64,000 nucleotides of DNA. It comes from Ursus arctos. Lineage: Eukaryota; Chordata; Mammalia; Carnivora; Ursidae. The DNA is taken from contig NW_026622952.1 in NCBI RefSeq assembly GCF_023065955.2, positions 32,350,313 to 32,414,312 of the forward strand, read 5' to 3'. Of the stretch, positions 35,385-44,900 are shown one piece after another. Both the position numbers and the translations under genes were made by a program. The notes under the pieces were generated by a model. That model had not been told where the DNA came from and made no database searches. It worked only from the letters and a program-made list of their open reading frames with translations. Positions within the stretch are counted from its first letter, which is position 1; every line of letters starts with the position of its first letter.

Positions 35385-35879
35385 AATCGCAGACTTGCCA
35401 TGTCCATAGAATCTGCTGGGTTTGCGCATACATTCAAAAAGGGAAGTTTGTCATTAAACTCTGTCATTATCTCTCAAATTTTGCGTGGAAAAGTTTTGAT
35501 TTTCTTTATTGCTAAATTTGGAAAGCCTATTAAAATGAAGATTGACTTATTTCAAGAAAGGTATTTTAAATACAAATTTTGAATTCATCAATTAGGTATA
35601 TCCTGCCTCTGTTCAATCACGTAACTATCCAGGACTTCCGTCCATCACCTCAGAAACCGATGCCCATGGGAAAAGTAAACCGTACAATATTCTCAGGTGA
35701 CGTAAAGGGTTAATGCACCATCAAATTCAGGTTCTGACATTGAACTAGCAGAGCGAAGGCCATTATCCAATTAAACAGCCTCAAAAGTTAGTGTTTTCAT
35801 TTTTCTCATCTGTAGCAAGCCTCTTAAATGTTGTGAAACAATTGATCAGTGGCATGATTGTGCATCTGCAGTGTGGAAA
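35385..35879. other. unique sequence, nothing recognised
   Basis: No repeat or gene. The 88-codon frame at 35316-35582 begins inside the SINE. Confidence 0.5.
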
Positions 35880-36140
35880 GTTCCTTTGAGATCATTCCAT
35901 TCAGTTTTCTCATTTTACAGGTACTGAATTAAAGGCTCAAAGAGGTCAAGGTGGAGTGTCTGTCTGGCCCAGTTGGTAGAGCATGTGTCTCTTGATCTCT
36001 CTCTGTCATGAGTTTGAGCCCCGTGTTGGAGGTAGTGATTGCTTTAAAAAAAAAAAAAAAAAAAAAAAAGTGAAGTGATTCATTCAAGGTCCTAGAGCTC
36101 AGATAAGTACCGGAGTCTGGTCCCCAGCCTGGATCTCCCA
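35880..36140 (+). mobile_element. MIR fossil split by a SINE
   Basis: The left half reads 'gagatcattccattcagttttctcattttacaggtactgaattaaaggctcaaagaggtcaag' and stops at 35950. The right half resumes after the SINE at 36071 with 'gaagtgattcattcaaggtcctagagctcagataagtaccggagtctgg'. Joined in order they follow the MIR core and 3' part, so the SINE landed inside a pre-existing MIR. Confidence 0.75.
35951..36069 (+). mobile_element. short tRNA-type Can-SINE inserted in MIR
   Basis: It has only the tRNA-related part: 'gtctgtctggcccagttggtagagcatgtgtctcttgatct', 'gtcatgagtttgagccccgtgttggaggtag' (B-box region), then directly an A tail of about 27 bp (36043-36069). There is no CT-rich segment. This is the older SINEC_a-like layout, as at 36779. 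Confidence 0.88.
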
Positions 36141-36454
36141 GTGTGTTAGATGGTGGCTTTTCCACTGGAGTGTTTGCTCACTCCTGAAGGCTTCCCCACT
36201 TGGCTTCTCTCTTCTGTTGGATACTCTCTCTTTGGATGTGTTTAGGATTTTAAAAAGTATATATATATATTTTCCCCAAAATTCTAATTGTTCAAAATAC
36301 ATCGAATAATATTTAAAATTGAACTGTATTTTCCTTTTTGAAAATTTCATTAAAATGGTACTATCATATTGTGATGACTTTCACAAAATTTCACTTGGAA
36401 ATAAGGATAAATGAATCCTCTAATTTGAAAGCTTTTTAAAAGTGTGGCCATCTT
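36141..36454. other. unique AT-rich spacer
   Basis: Nothing recognised. A short TA tract lies at about 36258-36270. Confidence 0.5.
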
Positions 36455-36636
36455 GCAGTACGTGGGTGGCTCAGTCGGTTAAGCATCTGCCTTTGGCTCA
36501 GGTCATGAGCTCAGGTCCTGGGATCAAGCCCCACATCGGGCTCCTTGCTTAGCGGGGAGTCTGCCTCACCCTCTGCCTGTCCTCTGCTTATGCTCTGTCT
36601 CTCAAATAAATAAATAAAATCTTTAAAATAAAAAAA
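36455..36636 (+). mobile_element. Can-SINE, sense
   Basis: 'gtacgtgggtggctcagtcggttaagcatctgcctttggctcagg', 'gggatcaagccccacatcgggctcc', 'agcggggagtctgcc' and 'tctcaaataaataaataaaatcttt' with an interrupted A tail. The first bases of the head are mutated (GTACGTGG for GCGCCTGG). The flanking duplication is degraded, so it is older than its neighbours with perfect duplications. Confidence 0.95.
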
Positions 36637-36778
36637 GTTCGACCATTTCGATCATTGAAAAATATAATTGATTTAAATATATAAACTATTTGCACTTTTT
36701 GATATGTTGATTTACACATATTTTTTGAAGTTTTTCATGAAGTGTGTTCAGTTTTCCTAACTGAAATGTGATTTATTG

Positions 36779-36898
36779 ACACCTAGCTGGCTCAGTTGGT
36801 AGAGCCTGTGACTCTTGATCTTGGGGTTATCAGTTCAAGCCCCATATTGAGCTTAGAAATTACTTAAAAATAAAATCTTAAAAAAAAAAAAAAAAAAA
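36779..36898 (+). mobile_element. short tRNA-type Can-SINE, perfect 16-bp TSD
   Basis: 'acacctagctggctcagttggtagagcctgtgactcttgatctt', 'atcagttcaagccccatattgagcttagaaattacttaaaaataaaatctt' and an A18 tail. Like 35951 it lacks the CT-rich segment. The duplication GAAATGTGATTTATTG is perfect at 36763-36778 and 36899-36914. The tail A run continues into the right duplication. Confidence 0.95.
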
Positions 36899-36959
36899 GA
36901 AATGTGATTTATTGTAGTAAAAGGATCGGCCTTTCTTTTTTTCCCCTTGTATCATTCTT

Positions 36960-37164
36960 TTTTTTTTTTTTTTTTAAGATTTATTTATTTCAGAGAGAGA
37001 GAGTGCGTGCTTCATGAGCAGAAGGAAGCAGAGAGAAAGAGAGAATCTCAAGCAGATTCCACAGTGAGCGTGGAGCCCGTCTCAGGGCTCAGTCTCACAA
37101 CCATGAGATCATGACCTGAGTCTAAACCAAGAGTCACTTAACCGCACCACCCAGGCAGCCCCCA
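36960..37164 (-). mobile_element. Can-SINE, antisense
   Basis: T-rich tail, 'aagatttatttatttcagagagagagag', 'gagagaatctcaagcagattcc', 'ggagcccgtctcagggctcagtctcacaacc', 'ttaaccgcaccacccaggcagccccc'. An imperfect duplication (left 'cccttgtatcattctt', right 'cccattgtatcatctt') brackets it. This is an older subfamily, similar to the copy at 20271. Confidence 0.93.
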
Positions 37165-37180
37165 CCCATTGTATCATCTT

Positions 37181-37988
37181 ATAATAATTAGAATAGTACT
37201 CATCCTAATGGAATTTAAACCAAGGGAATATTGTAAAGCATAACAGTATGTTTTGTAACAGATTCTTTGCATATCAACAAGATTTGCTGCGATTTTTTTT
37301 TCTGCTTAGGCAGTCACATGACCTCCTGCAAGATGGAGCCTCCATTTCTAACTTCTGTGGTCATGATGAGTAGTATATAGGAATTATGTAGGAGGTAAAT
37401 AGGTGCTGGAACTGGCATAAAGCAGACATTCATTTGCTGGAACTGACTTCATTAAGATGAAAATTTCAATTATATCTGAAGAATTTTTTTTCACCCATAT
37501 TTTCCTACATGATCTTTTTCATGTTAAGTCAGAGAGCTCAATTAGCGGTCTCCAGAATTAGGATAGGTGAACTGCAAAGAAAGAGCAGATCTTTCTACTT
37601 TTGTTTTTCATAGTAAGTTTTGCAGCCCATTTCAATAACAGTCTCCATGAAAGTCTCACTTTCCATTGTGGGAGCTAGTCATTTAAGGCAGGTATTTCAA
37701 AAGTTTCTCTTTACATCCCGATACACCTAGAGTTTTATTGTAAGTTACGGAATGGAGATGAAATATGGATCTGTAAGGAGATGATAATATGCAATTTAAA
37801 ATCAAAGATTATAGACAATCAAATAATGTTTACATCAAAAGGACATTGGGATATACTGGGGAATACACATCAGAGATTTTTGTATTGATTGTGTGTTAAA
37901 CTTTTACAGCATGTGACAACATTGTTTTGATCATAGTGTGATGAATCCCTTCAGCAAAGGCCAATACATTGCCCTTAAATTAAAACTA
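37181..37988. other. unique sequence, nothing recognised
   Basis: About 800 bp without a recognised repeat or gene. Confidence 0.5.
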
Positions 37989-37997
37989 GAAGAATGG

Positions 37998-38202
37998 GGG
38001 CACCTGGGTGTCTCAGTCATGAAGAGTCTGCCTGTGGCTTAGGTCATGATTGCAGGGTCCTGGCATCGAGCCCCGCATCGGGCTCCTGGCTCAGCGGGAA
38101 GCCTGCTTCTCCCTCTCCCTCTGCCCCTGCTTGTGTTTCCTCTCTCAATGTCTCTCTCTCTGTCAAATAAATAAATAAAATCTTAAAAAAAAAAAAAAAA
38201 AA
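37998..38202 (+). mobile_element. Can-SINE (SINEC), sense
   Basis: 'ggcacctgggtgtctcagtcatgaagagtctgcctgtggcttagg', 'ggcatcgagccccgcatcgggctcc', 'cagcgggaagcctgcttctccctctccctctgcccctgcttgtg', 'gtcaaataaataaataaaatctt' and an A18 tail. The duplication GAAGAATGG lies at 37989-37997 and 38207-38215. Confidence 0.96.
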
Positions 38203-38215
38203 GGTTGAAGAATGG

Positions 38216-39146
38216 TATTGCAAAGCAATGGCAGCGTGCCTACAGACTTGACATTAGAGACCACCATGGAATTATATGTGTCCAAATGTAAGACATATGT
38301 TTCATATGTGGCACTTCTTAAACATTGGAGCGCTAAGACAACATTCCCATTTAGGTTTTCACTGAATATTTATTAATGTCCATAATTATGTAGCACTAAG
38401 CTTATACATTGCTTATAATACTCAAACTAGCTGAAAGTGTGAGATTCTTTTATTAAAATAAGACAAAAATATCAGATAAATTAATTGCATGAAACCAGTG
38501 TTTAAGTATCATACAACAGAGTGTGTTTATGAAGTTTCTATCTTGAAGAAATTAATTGCTTCAGTCCAGTATCAATTATAGCAAAATTACCAAGTACTGA
38601 TGTTTTCCAATGTGGGATGAAAAGGGGTAGGTCAGGCCGGTTCAAGGTCACAAACTGTATGTGTTCTCTGTGAATGGTGCCACTTGTATGTAACTGTTGC
38701 TCAAAGGATGTAGGGATGCTTGTACTCAAAGTATGCAGCTACCTTGTGGATACAATTATCTACAACCAGTCTCCTCTGCCCCAGTGGCTGAGTAGATGTG
38801 AGGGAAAACTGGTAACATGAGGATGTCAGGTTGTTTCTAAAAGACCTGTGGAAGTGATTTATCTTGGTGGCTAGCTCTTGTGAATTCCAAAAGCTGCAGG
38901 GTTTCAGCGAACTCTGGGACTAGTCCTAGTTGGGATCCCTGTATTCCTCTATAAATGTATAATGCTTTTCCATTTCTTGGCACAGAGTATTTCCATGCAG
39001 ACCTAATCTGGCTGAAGTAGCATATACAAAATAGAGAACTATGCTTCATGAAGGCATTTCCATTTCTAGTCTTTTTACCCTAGGGAAACGTCTGGGATCA
39101 AAACATGCTCTCAAGTAAGTCAGTTTTGCCGGTGTACTTACAATGT
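38216..39146. other. unique sequence, nothing recognised
   Basis: About 930 bp with no recognised repeat. Short reverse frames (63 and 70 codons) have no family resemblance. Confidence 0.5.
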
Positions 39147-39163
39147 TGCATATTTAGATTTTT

Positions 39164-39563
39164 TTTTTTTAATGATTTTTTATTATATTATGTTAGTCAC
39201 CATACAGTACATCCCCGGTTTCCGATGTAAGGCTCGATGATTCATTAGTTGTGTATAACACCCAGTGCACCATGCAATACGTGCCCTCCTTACTACCCAT
39301 CACCGGCCTACCCATTCCCCCACCCCCCTCCCCTCTGAAGTCCTCAGTTTGTTTCTCATAGTCCATAGTCTCTCATGTTTCATTCCCCCTTCTGATTACC
39401 CCCCCTTTCTTTATCCCTTTCTTCCCCTACCGATCATCCTAGTTCTTATGTTCCGTAGATGAGAGAAATCATATGATAGTTGTCTTTCTCTGCTTGACTT
39501 ATTTCACTTAGCATTATCTCCTCCAGTGCTGTCCATGTTGTAGCAAATGTTGAGAACTCGTTC
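39164..39563 (-). mobile_element. young carnivore L1 3' end, antisense, perfect 17-bp TSD
   Basis: A 400-bp, 5'-truncated L1. The antisense poly-A is followed by 'gttagtcaccatacagtacatccccgg', 'cacccagtgcaccatgcaata', 'agtttgtttctcatagtccatagtctctcatg', 'agatgagagaaatcatatgatagttg' and 'tagcaaatgttgagaactcg'. The duplication TGCATATTTAGATTTTT is perfect at 39147-39163 and 39564-39580. The 5' end stops in what would be the C-terminal ORF2/3' UTR junction. Confidence 0.96.
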
Positions 39564-39580
39564 TGCATATTTAGATTTTT

Positions 39581-40399
39581 AAGACCCAGCGAACAAGCCA
39601 CTCTGGATTCAGACAAGAATCTATCACTTTTCCAGTGCAATAAAGGGGGAAACTGGAGTGCTGTGAAGACATTGTTGGGTAGGCTTTTAGATCTCCGTAC
39701 TACATTGGTTATCAAAATAGTGGGTGTTGTTTAGCATATTGATGATTAATTTGACATAGGATCACAATGGAACTGTCTGTTTGCCTCTTCATGGGAAGTT
39801 CCTGAGATCATATTTTAATTGAGCAGTTACCGTGCAGGGTATGAGCAGAGCTTTTAAGAAGGTCAGCATGCCAAAGGCTACTAATTGATTCTTCTGCTTA
39901 CCATGGCTAATTCTGCATTTGCACTGTCAACAGAAAGCTGATAAAACCTTCCTGGGGTCTAACGAACAGATCTCTCATTTTCCCAGAGGAATTTTACCTG
40001 CGATATCCAGTAACTGGCCTGTTCAGCTGCAGTGTTTACTCACATGGAATCCTTGTTTTCTTTACTGTTAAATACAACTGCAGTGGGGAGCTGCATAGAG
40101 TCTGACTTTTTTTTTTTTTTTTTTTTTGGTAAGTCTTGTCTGAAGAAACTTTCTGATGATTACACAGATGAGACTTGTATTTTGACTGAAAGTAATGTGA
40201 GCTGTAGTACAGCATCTGAAAAGAAGTACAATTTCTAAAAATATTTTTTTAATGAAAAAGAATGAGAGTCATTGACTTTGAAGACAGAAAAATAACTGAT
40301 GGGAATACTCATTAGAGAAATTTTAAATTTTTATCAATAATACATCTTGAAGATTGTTTTGCATATTGTTTTAATATGATAGAACATTTTAAAGGCATT
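39581..40399. other. unique sequence with a T22 run
   Basis: No repeat or gene besides a T homopolymer at 40107-40128. The 68-codon frame at 40032-40238 runs through that T run. Confidence 0.5.
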
Positions 40400-41397
40400 A
40401 TTTTCTTAGAGCATTTTAAGGTTTACTACAAAATTGAGAGGAAGGCATAAAGATTTCCCATCAACCTCCTCCCCCCCACGCGTACAGTCTCTCCCAGAAC
40501 ATTATTTATCAAGGATGAAATTACGCCACTCAAAGCCCTTGGTTTACCTTAGGGTTCACTCTGGTGTTGTATACTCTCTGGGTTTGGACAACTGTATCAT
40601 GAGCCATGCTCATTATTAAAATATCATTCTGAGTATTTTTACTGCCCTAAAATTTCTCTGAACTCTGCCTGTTCATCTCTCCCGCAGCATTGGTGACCAC
40701 TGATCTATTTATTGTCTCTGTACTTTTATCTTTTTCAGAATGTTATATAGTGGGAATCATATAGTATGAAGCCTGTTCAGACTGACTTTCTTCACTTCGT
40801 AATCTGCATTTATGTTTTTCCCGTATCTTTTCATTTCGTGTTAGCTCATTTCCTTTTAGTGCAGAATAATGGCCCATTGTCTGTATGTATCACAATGTAT
40901 CAACTCACCTCCTGAAGGCTCTCTTAGTTGCCTCCAGGTTTTGTCAATTACAGGTAAAACTCCTCTAAACAACTTTGTGCAGGTTTTTCTGTGGACATTC
41001 ATTTTCAGCTCCTTTGAGTAAATACCAAGGAGTGTGAATACTTGATTATATGTGTGGTAAGAGTATGATTACTTTTATAAGAAATTTCCAGACTGTCTTC
41101 CAAAGTGGCTGTACCATTTTGCATTCTCACCAGCAATGCATGAATGGTGCTCACCAGCATTTGGAGTTGACAGTGTTCCAGATTTTGGTCATTCTAATAG
41201 GTGTGTAGTGGAATGTCACTGTTGTAATCTACATTTCCCCCATGGCATATGATGTGGAACATGTTTTCGTATGCTTATTTTCCACTGTATATAGTCTTTG
41301 GTGGGGTGCTTAAGATTATTAGCCTATTTTTAAATCAGTTGTTAGTTTTCCCATTGAGGTATAGGAGTCAGTTGTATCGTTTTGGATTCATCAGATG

Positions 41398-41727
41398 TTT
41401 TAGGCTGTGGCACAGGGAAAGAAAAGACTGTGTGAGCTCAGGGGAGAGTTTATGGCAATGTACATCTTTCCCTCAAAGAAGAGACGATTGCCTGCCTTTC
41501 TCCATCCCAGCCTGAGAGAATTCCTGTGTCCCTTTCCCCACATCCACCCTAGACTCATCTTTGAGCCCAGCCCCCAATTCACCCCTCCCCCCCTTTGCCT
41601 GCCTTCCCTCCTAAAGGATAGGTATTGCCACTGCCCAGCTCAGGGACCCTGTGTTTATGTAGGTTTTCTATATGTTTAATAAGATGCACTTTTTTAAAAT
41701 AAGATCCAAAGGATAGATTAAAATATT
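41398..41727. other. unidentified 330-bp GC-rich insert within the L1
   Basis: This segment has no L1 similarity that I can recall and interrupts the L1 exactly between 'ttggattcatcagatg' and 'ttatcagatgcatcttttgc'. The 8-bp motif ATCAGATG is present on both sides (41390-41397 and 41728-41735), which looks like a target duplication. The interior is pyrimidine-rich and GC-rich (41500-41650) and ends in AT-rich sequence with 'ttttttaaaataag'. It could be a retroposed transcript piece, a transposon not known to me, or filler DNA. The 88- and 90-codon frames here are unassigned. Confidence 0.6.
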
Positions 41728-42204
41728 ATCAGATGCATCTTTTGCAAATATTTTCTTCCAGTCTGTGGCTTATCTTCTCATCCTCTTCTGTTGTCTTTCT
41801 CAAAGCAGAGTGTTTAATTTTAATGAAGTCCAGGTTAGCAGTGATTTCTTCCCTGGAATATGACTTCAATTTTGCACCTAAAAAGGCATCACATCCAGGA
41901 TTATCTTGCTTTTCTCCTGTGTTACCTTCCGGGAATTGTTCACTCATGCATTTCACATTTAGAGCGAGGATCCATCTTCAGTTAAGTTCTTTGAAGGCTG
42001 GAAGGTGGTTGGAAGGTCGGCATGTGGGTTCAGTTTTTTTCATGTGGATGTCCAGTTGTTCCAGCACCGCTTATTGACAAGACTATCTTTGCTCTGTTGC
42101 AACGCCTTTGCTCCTTTTCAAAGATCAGTTGACTATAACAGAGCGGGTCTATTTCTGAACTCCCCATTCTGTTCCTTCGATCTATTCTCTCAACAAGGCC
42201 ACAC

Positions 42205-42918
42205 TTTTTTTTTTTTAATTTAATTCTAATGTAGTTAACCTACAGTGTTATATTAATTTCAGGTATATGATATACTGATTCAACAATTCCATATATTACT
42301 CAGTGCTCATCAGGAGACATGTATTCTGAATCCCCTTCATCTATTTCACCCCCCCACCTCCCTTCTGGTAACCATCTGTTTTTTTCTCTATAGTTAAGAA
42401 TCTGTTTTTTTTTTTTTTTTATTATTCCCCCTTCACACCTTTGTTTTGTTTCTTAAATTCCACATATGAGTGATATCATATGATATTTGTCTTTCTCTGG
42501 CTGGCTTATTTCATTTAATATAATACTCTCTAGTTCCGTCCATGTTGTTGCAAATGACACAATTTCATTCTTTTTTATGGCTGAATAATATTCCATTGTG
42601 TATATATATACTATGTCTTCTTTATCCATTCATCAGTGAACATTTGGGCTGCTTCTCTAATTTGGGTATAGCAAATAATGTTGCAGTGAACATAGGGGTG
42701 TGTGTATTCACATGAATTAGTGTTCTTGTATTTTTTGGGTAAATTCCCAGTAGTGTGACTGACTACTGGATCATAGGGGAGTTTTATTTTTAATTTTTTG
42801 AGGAAACTCCATACTGTCATCCACAGTGGCTGCATCAGTATACATTCCCACCAATAGTGCACAAGTGTTCCTATTTCTCCGCATCCTCACCAACACTGGT
42901 TGTTCCTTGTGTTTTTGA
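42205..42918 (-). mobile_element. younger L1 3' fragment nested in the old L1
   Basis: It begins with an antisense poly-A (T12) and 'aatttaattctaatgtagttaacctacagtg', then 'ctggcttatttcatttaatataat', 'tttttatggctgaataatattccattgtg', 'ggtatagcaaataatgttgcagtgaac' and 'aaactccatactgtcatccacagtggc'. It then stops, and the older L1 resumes at 'actgtcatgaagttttgttctcc'. A short CACACT duplication flanks it (left flank ends at 42204; right copy at about 42919-42923). It is 5'-truncated and includes an ORF2 C-terminal remnant. Confidence 0.85.
42611..42862 (-). pseudogene. L1 ORF2 C-terminal fragment (nested L1)
   Basis: An 84-codon reverse frame opens with HYWWECILMQPLWMTVWSF and KKLKIKLPYDPV, recognisable as the ORF2p C-terminal segment 'WWEC.L.QPLW..VW.FLK.LKI.LPYDP'. 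It then frameshifts out of the family pattern. The overlapping reverse frame at 42771-43196 carries the adjacent upstream piece (ending RMRRNRNTCALLVGMYTDAA) in another frame, so a frameshift separates them. No enzyme domain is present. Confidence 0.8.
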
Positions 42919-43237
42919 CACACTGTCATGAAGTTTTGTTCTCCTTTAATATTATGTTGGCTACTGTAGGTCTTTTGACACTCCATAAACTTCAAAATCA
43001 GTTTGTCAATATCTATAAAATAATTTGCTGGGGCATTGATTGGGATTGCATTAAATCTATAGGTCAAGTTGGGAAGAACTGACTTCTTCGCAATATTGAA
43101 TTTTCCTAACCATGAACATAGACTATGTCTCCATTTGATTAGTTCTTTGATGCCACTCATCAGTTTTGGAGTTTTCCTCATATAGAACTGGTACATATTT
43201 TGTTTGGTTTATACCGAAGTATTTTATTTTGGGGGTG

Positions 43238-43462
43238 CTAATGTAAATGATAGTGTGTTTTCAATTTCAAGTTCCACTTCCAAGATTGTATCCTCAGAAA
43301 AGCTTCAAGTTGCTCACCATTAAGTATGATGTTAGAAGTAGGTATTTTGTAGATAGTCTTTATCAATTTGAGAAAGTTCTCTATTTCTAGCTTGAGAGTT
43401 TTTATCATTAATGGAGGTTGCATTTTGTCAAATGTTTTCTCTGCATCTATTGATATGATCAT
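43238..43462 (-). pseudogene. L1 reverse transcriptase fragment lacking motif C
   Basis: A 74-codon reverse frame starts [17 protein letters not shown], which is RT palm motif A (with the first catalytic Asp in IDAEKTFDK), then ...[12 protein letters not shown]. After that it jumps to non-family sequence at about 43290, where the segment that in an intact ORF2 carries the RQGCPLSPLL (motif B) and FADD (motif C) blocks is missing. An active L1 RT needs motif C, so this copy is catalytically dead apart from its truncation. Confidence 0.8.
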
Positions 43463-44555
43463 GTGATGTGATGAAGTTATGTTAATCAGTTTTCAAATGT
43501 TGAAATAGCTTGCATACTTGGGATAAATCCCACTTGGTTGTGCTGTATAATTTATTGTACTTTTTTGGATTTGATTTGCTAATATTTTGCTGAGGAGTTT
43601 TGCATCTATATTCATGAGAGATATTTGCTTGTAATTTTATTTCCTTATAATGTCTTTGTCAGATTTTGTTATTAGGCTAATGTTCCCCCCCACAGAATGA
43701 GTTAGGAAGTATTCCCTTTGCTTCTGTCTTCTGGAAGTGGTTGTGGAGTATTGGTATGATTTTCTTCTTGAATGTTACAATTCGCTAGTGAACCCATCTG
43801 GGCCTGTGTTTTCAATTTTCAAAGGTTATTCATTATTGATTCATTATTGATTTCAAAGGTTATTCATTACTTTAATAGATACAGGCCTAATCAGATCATC
43901 TATTTCCTCTTGTGTGAGTTTTGGCAGATTGTATCTTTCAAGGAATTAATCCATTTCATCTAGTTTATCAAATTTGTGAACATAGAGTTGTTCATAGTAT
44001 TCCTTCATTATTATTTTAATTTCCATGGCATCTGTAGTGATGTCCCATTTTTCATTTTTGGTATTAGCAATTTATGTTCTCTCCCTTGCATTCTTAATTA
44101 GCCTGGCTAGAGGGTTATCAATTTTATTGTTCTTTTTTAAGAACCTCATTTTGGCTTAATTGACCTAATTTATTCCTGGTTTTCATTTTCATTGATTTCT
44201 GCTCTGTTTTTTTTTCTCTTACTTTGATTTAATTTGCTCTTTTTTCTCTTAGTTTTCTAAGGTGGAAATTTAGATGACTCGTTTTAGATTTTTCTAATTT
44301 TCATATATATACTAACACTGTAACACTACTTTTGCTGCATCCCACAAATTTTGATAAGTTGGAGTTGCACTTTCATTTAGTTCAAAACATGTTAAAATTT
44401 CTATTGCAATTTCTTCTTTGACTCATGCAATTGAGAACTATATTGTTTAATCTCCAGTTATTTGGGGATGTTCTAGTTACTTTCTGTCACTGATTTCTAA
44501 TTTAATCCCATGGTGACCTGAAGGCAGATATTGTGTGATTTCTATTCTATAGAAG

Positions 44556-44670
44556 GATTTTCAGAAAGGTCAGTAAGTAAATATTAGGCACTGTTGTCTA
44601 AGAATATAATCCTGTGTTTGCCTTTATACAGAATTGGATTCTGACAATGTCAGAAGAATCTTATAAGACC
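44556..44670. other. short unique spacer
   Basis: The L1 similarity fades out here, just before the SINE. No other feature. Confidence 0.5.
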
Positions 44671-44680
44671 CAGAAAACAG

Positions 44681-44890
44681 AGGCGCCTGGGTGGTTCAGT
44701 CGTTAAGCATCTGCCTTCGGCTCAGGATATGATCCTGAGGTCCTGGGATCGAGCCCCACATCAAGCTCCTCTGCTGGGGACCTGCTTCTTCCTTTCTCAC
44801 TCCCCCTGTTTGTGTTTCCTCTCTCGCTGGCAGTTTCTCTCTCTCTCTGTCAAATAAATAAATAAAATCTTAAAAAAAAAAAAAAACAAA
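44681..44890 (+). mobile_element. Can-SINE (SINEC), sense
   Basis: 'aggcgcctgggtggttcagtcgttaagcatctgccttcggctcagg', 'gggatcgagccccacatcaagctcctctgctgggg', CT-rich middle, 'gtcaaataaataaataaaatctt' and an A tail followed by 'caaa'. The duplication CAGAAAACAG lies at 44671-44680 and 44891-44900. Confidence 0.97.
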
Positions 44891-44900
44891 CAGAAAACAG

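Larger units (their letters stand above)
40400..44555 (-). mobile_element. long antisense L1M-type LINE with nested insertions
   Basis: About 4 kb of one L1 in reverse. It begins with its 3' UTR ('ttactacaaaattgagaggaaggcataa', 'ttagggttcactctggtgttgtatactct') and passes through 'gaatgttatatagtgggaatcatatagtatg', 'gtgcaggtttttctgtggacattcattttcagctcctttgagtaaataccaagg', 'ccagttgttccagcaccgc' and 'catttcatctagtttatcaaatttgtg', reaching 'tttcagaaagg' in the ORF2 region. It is interrupted at 41398-41727 and 42205-42918 and has internal deletions near 42925 and 43290. The fragment order matches one ancestral element rather than several. It is dead and non-coding. Confidence 0.9.
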
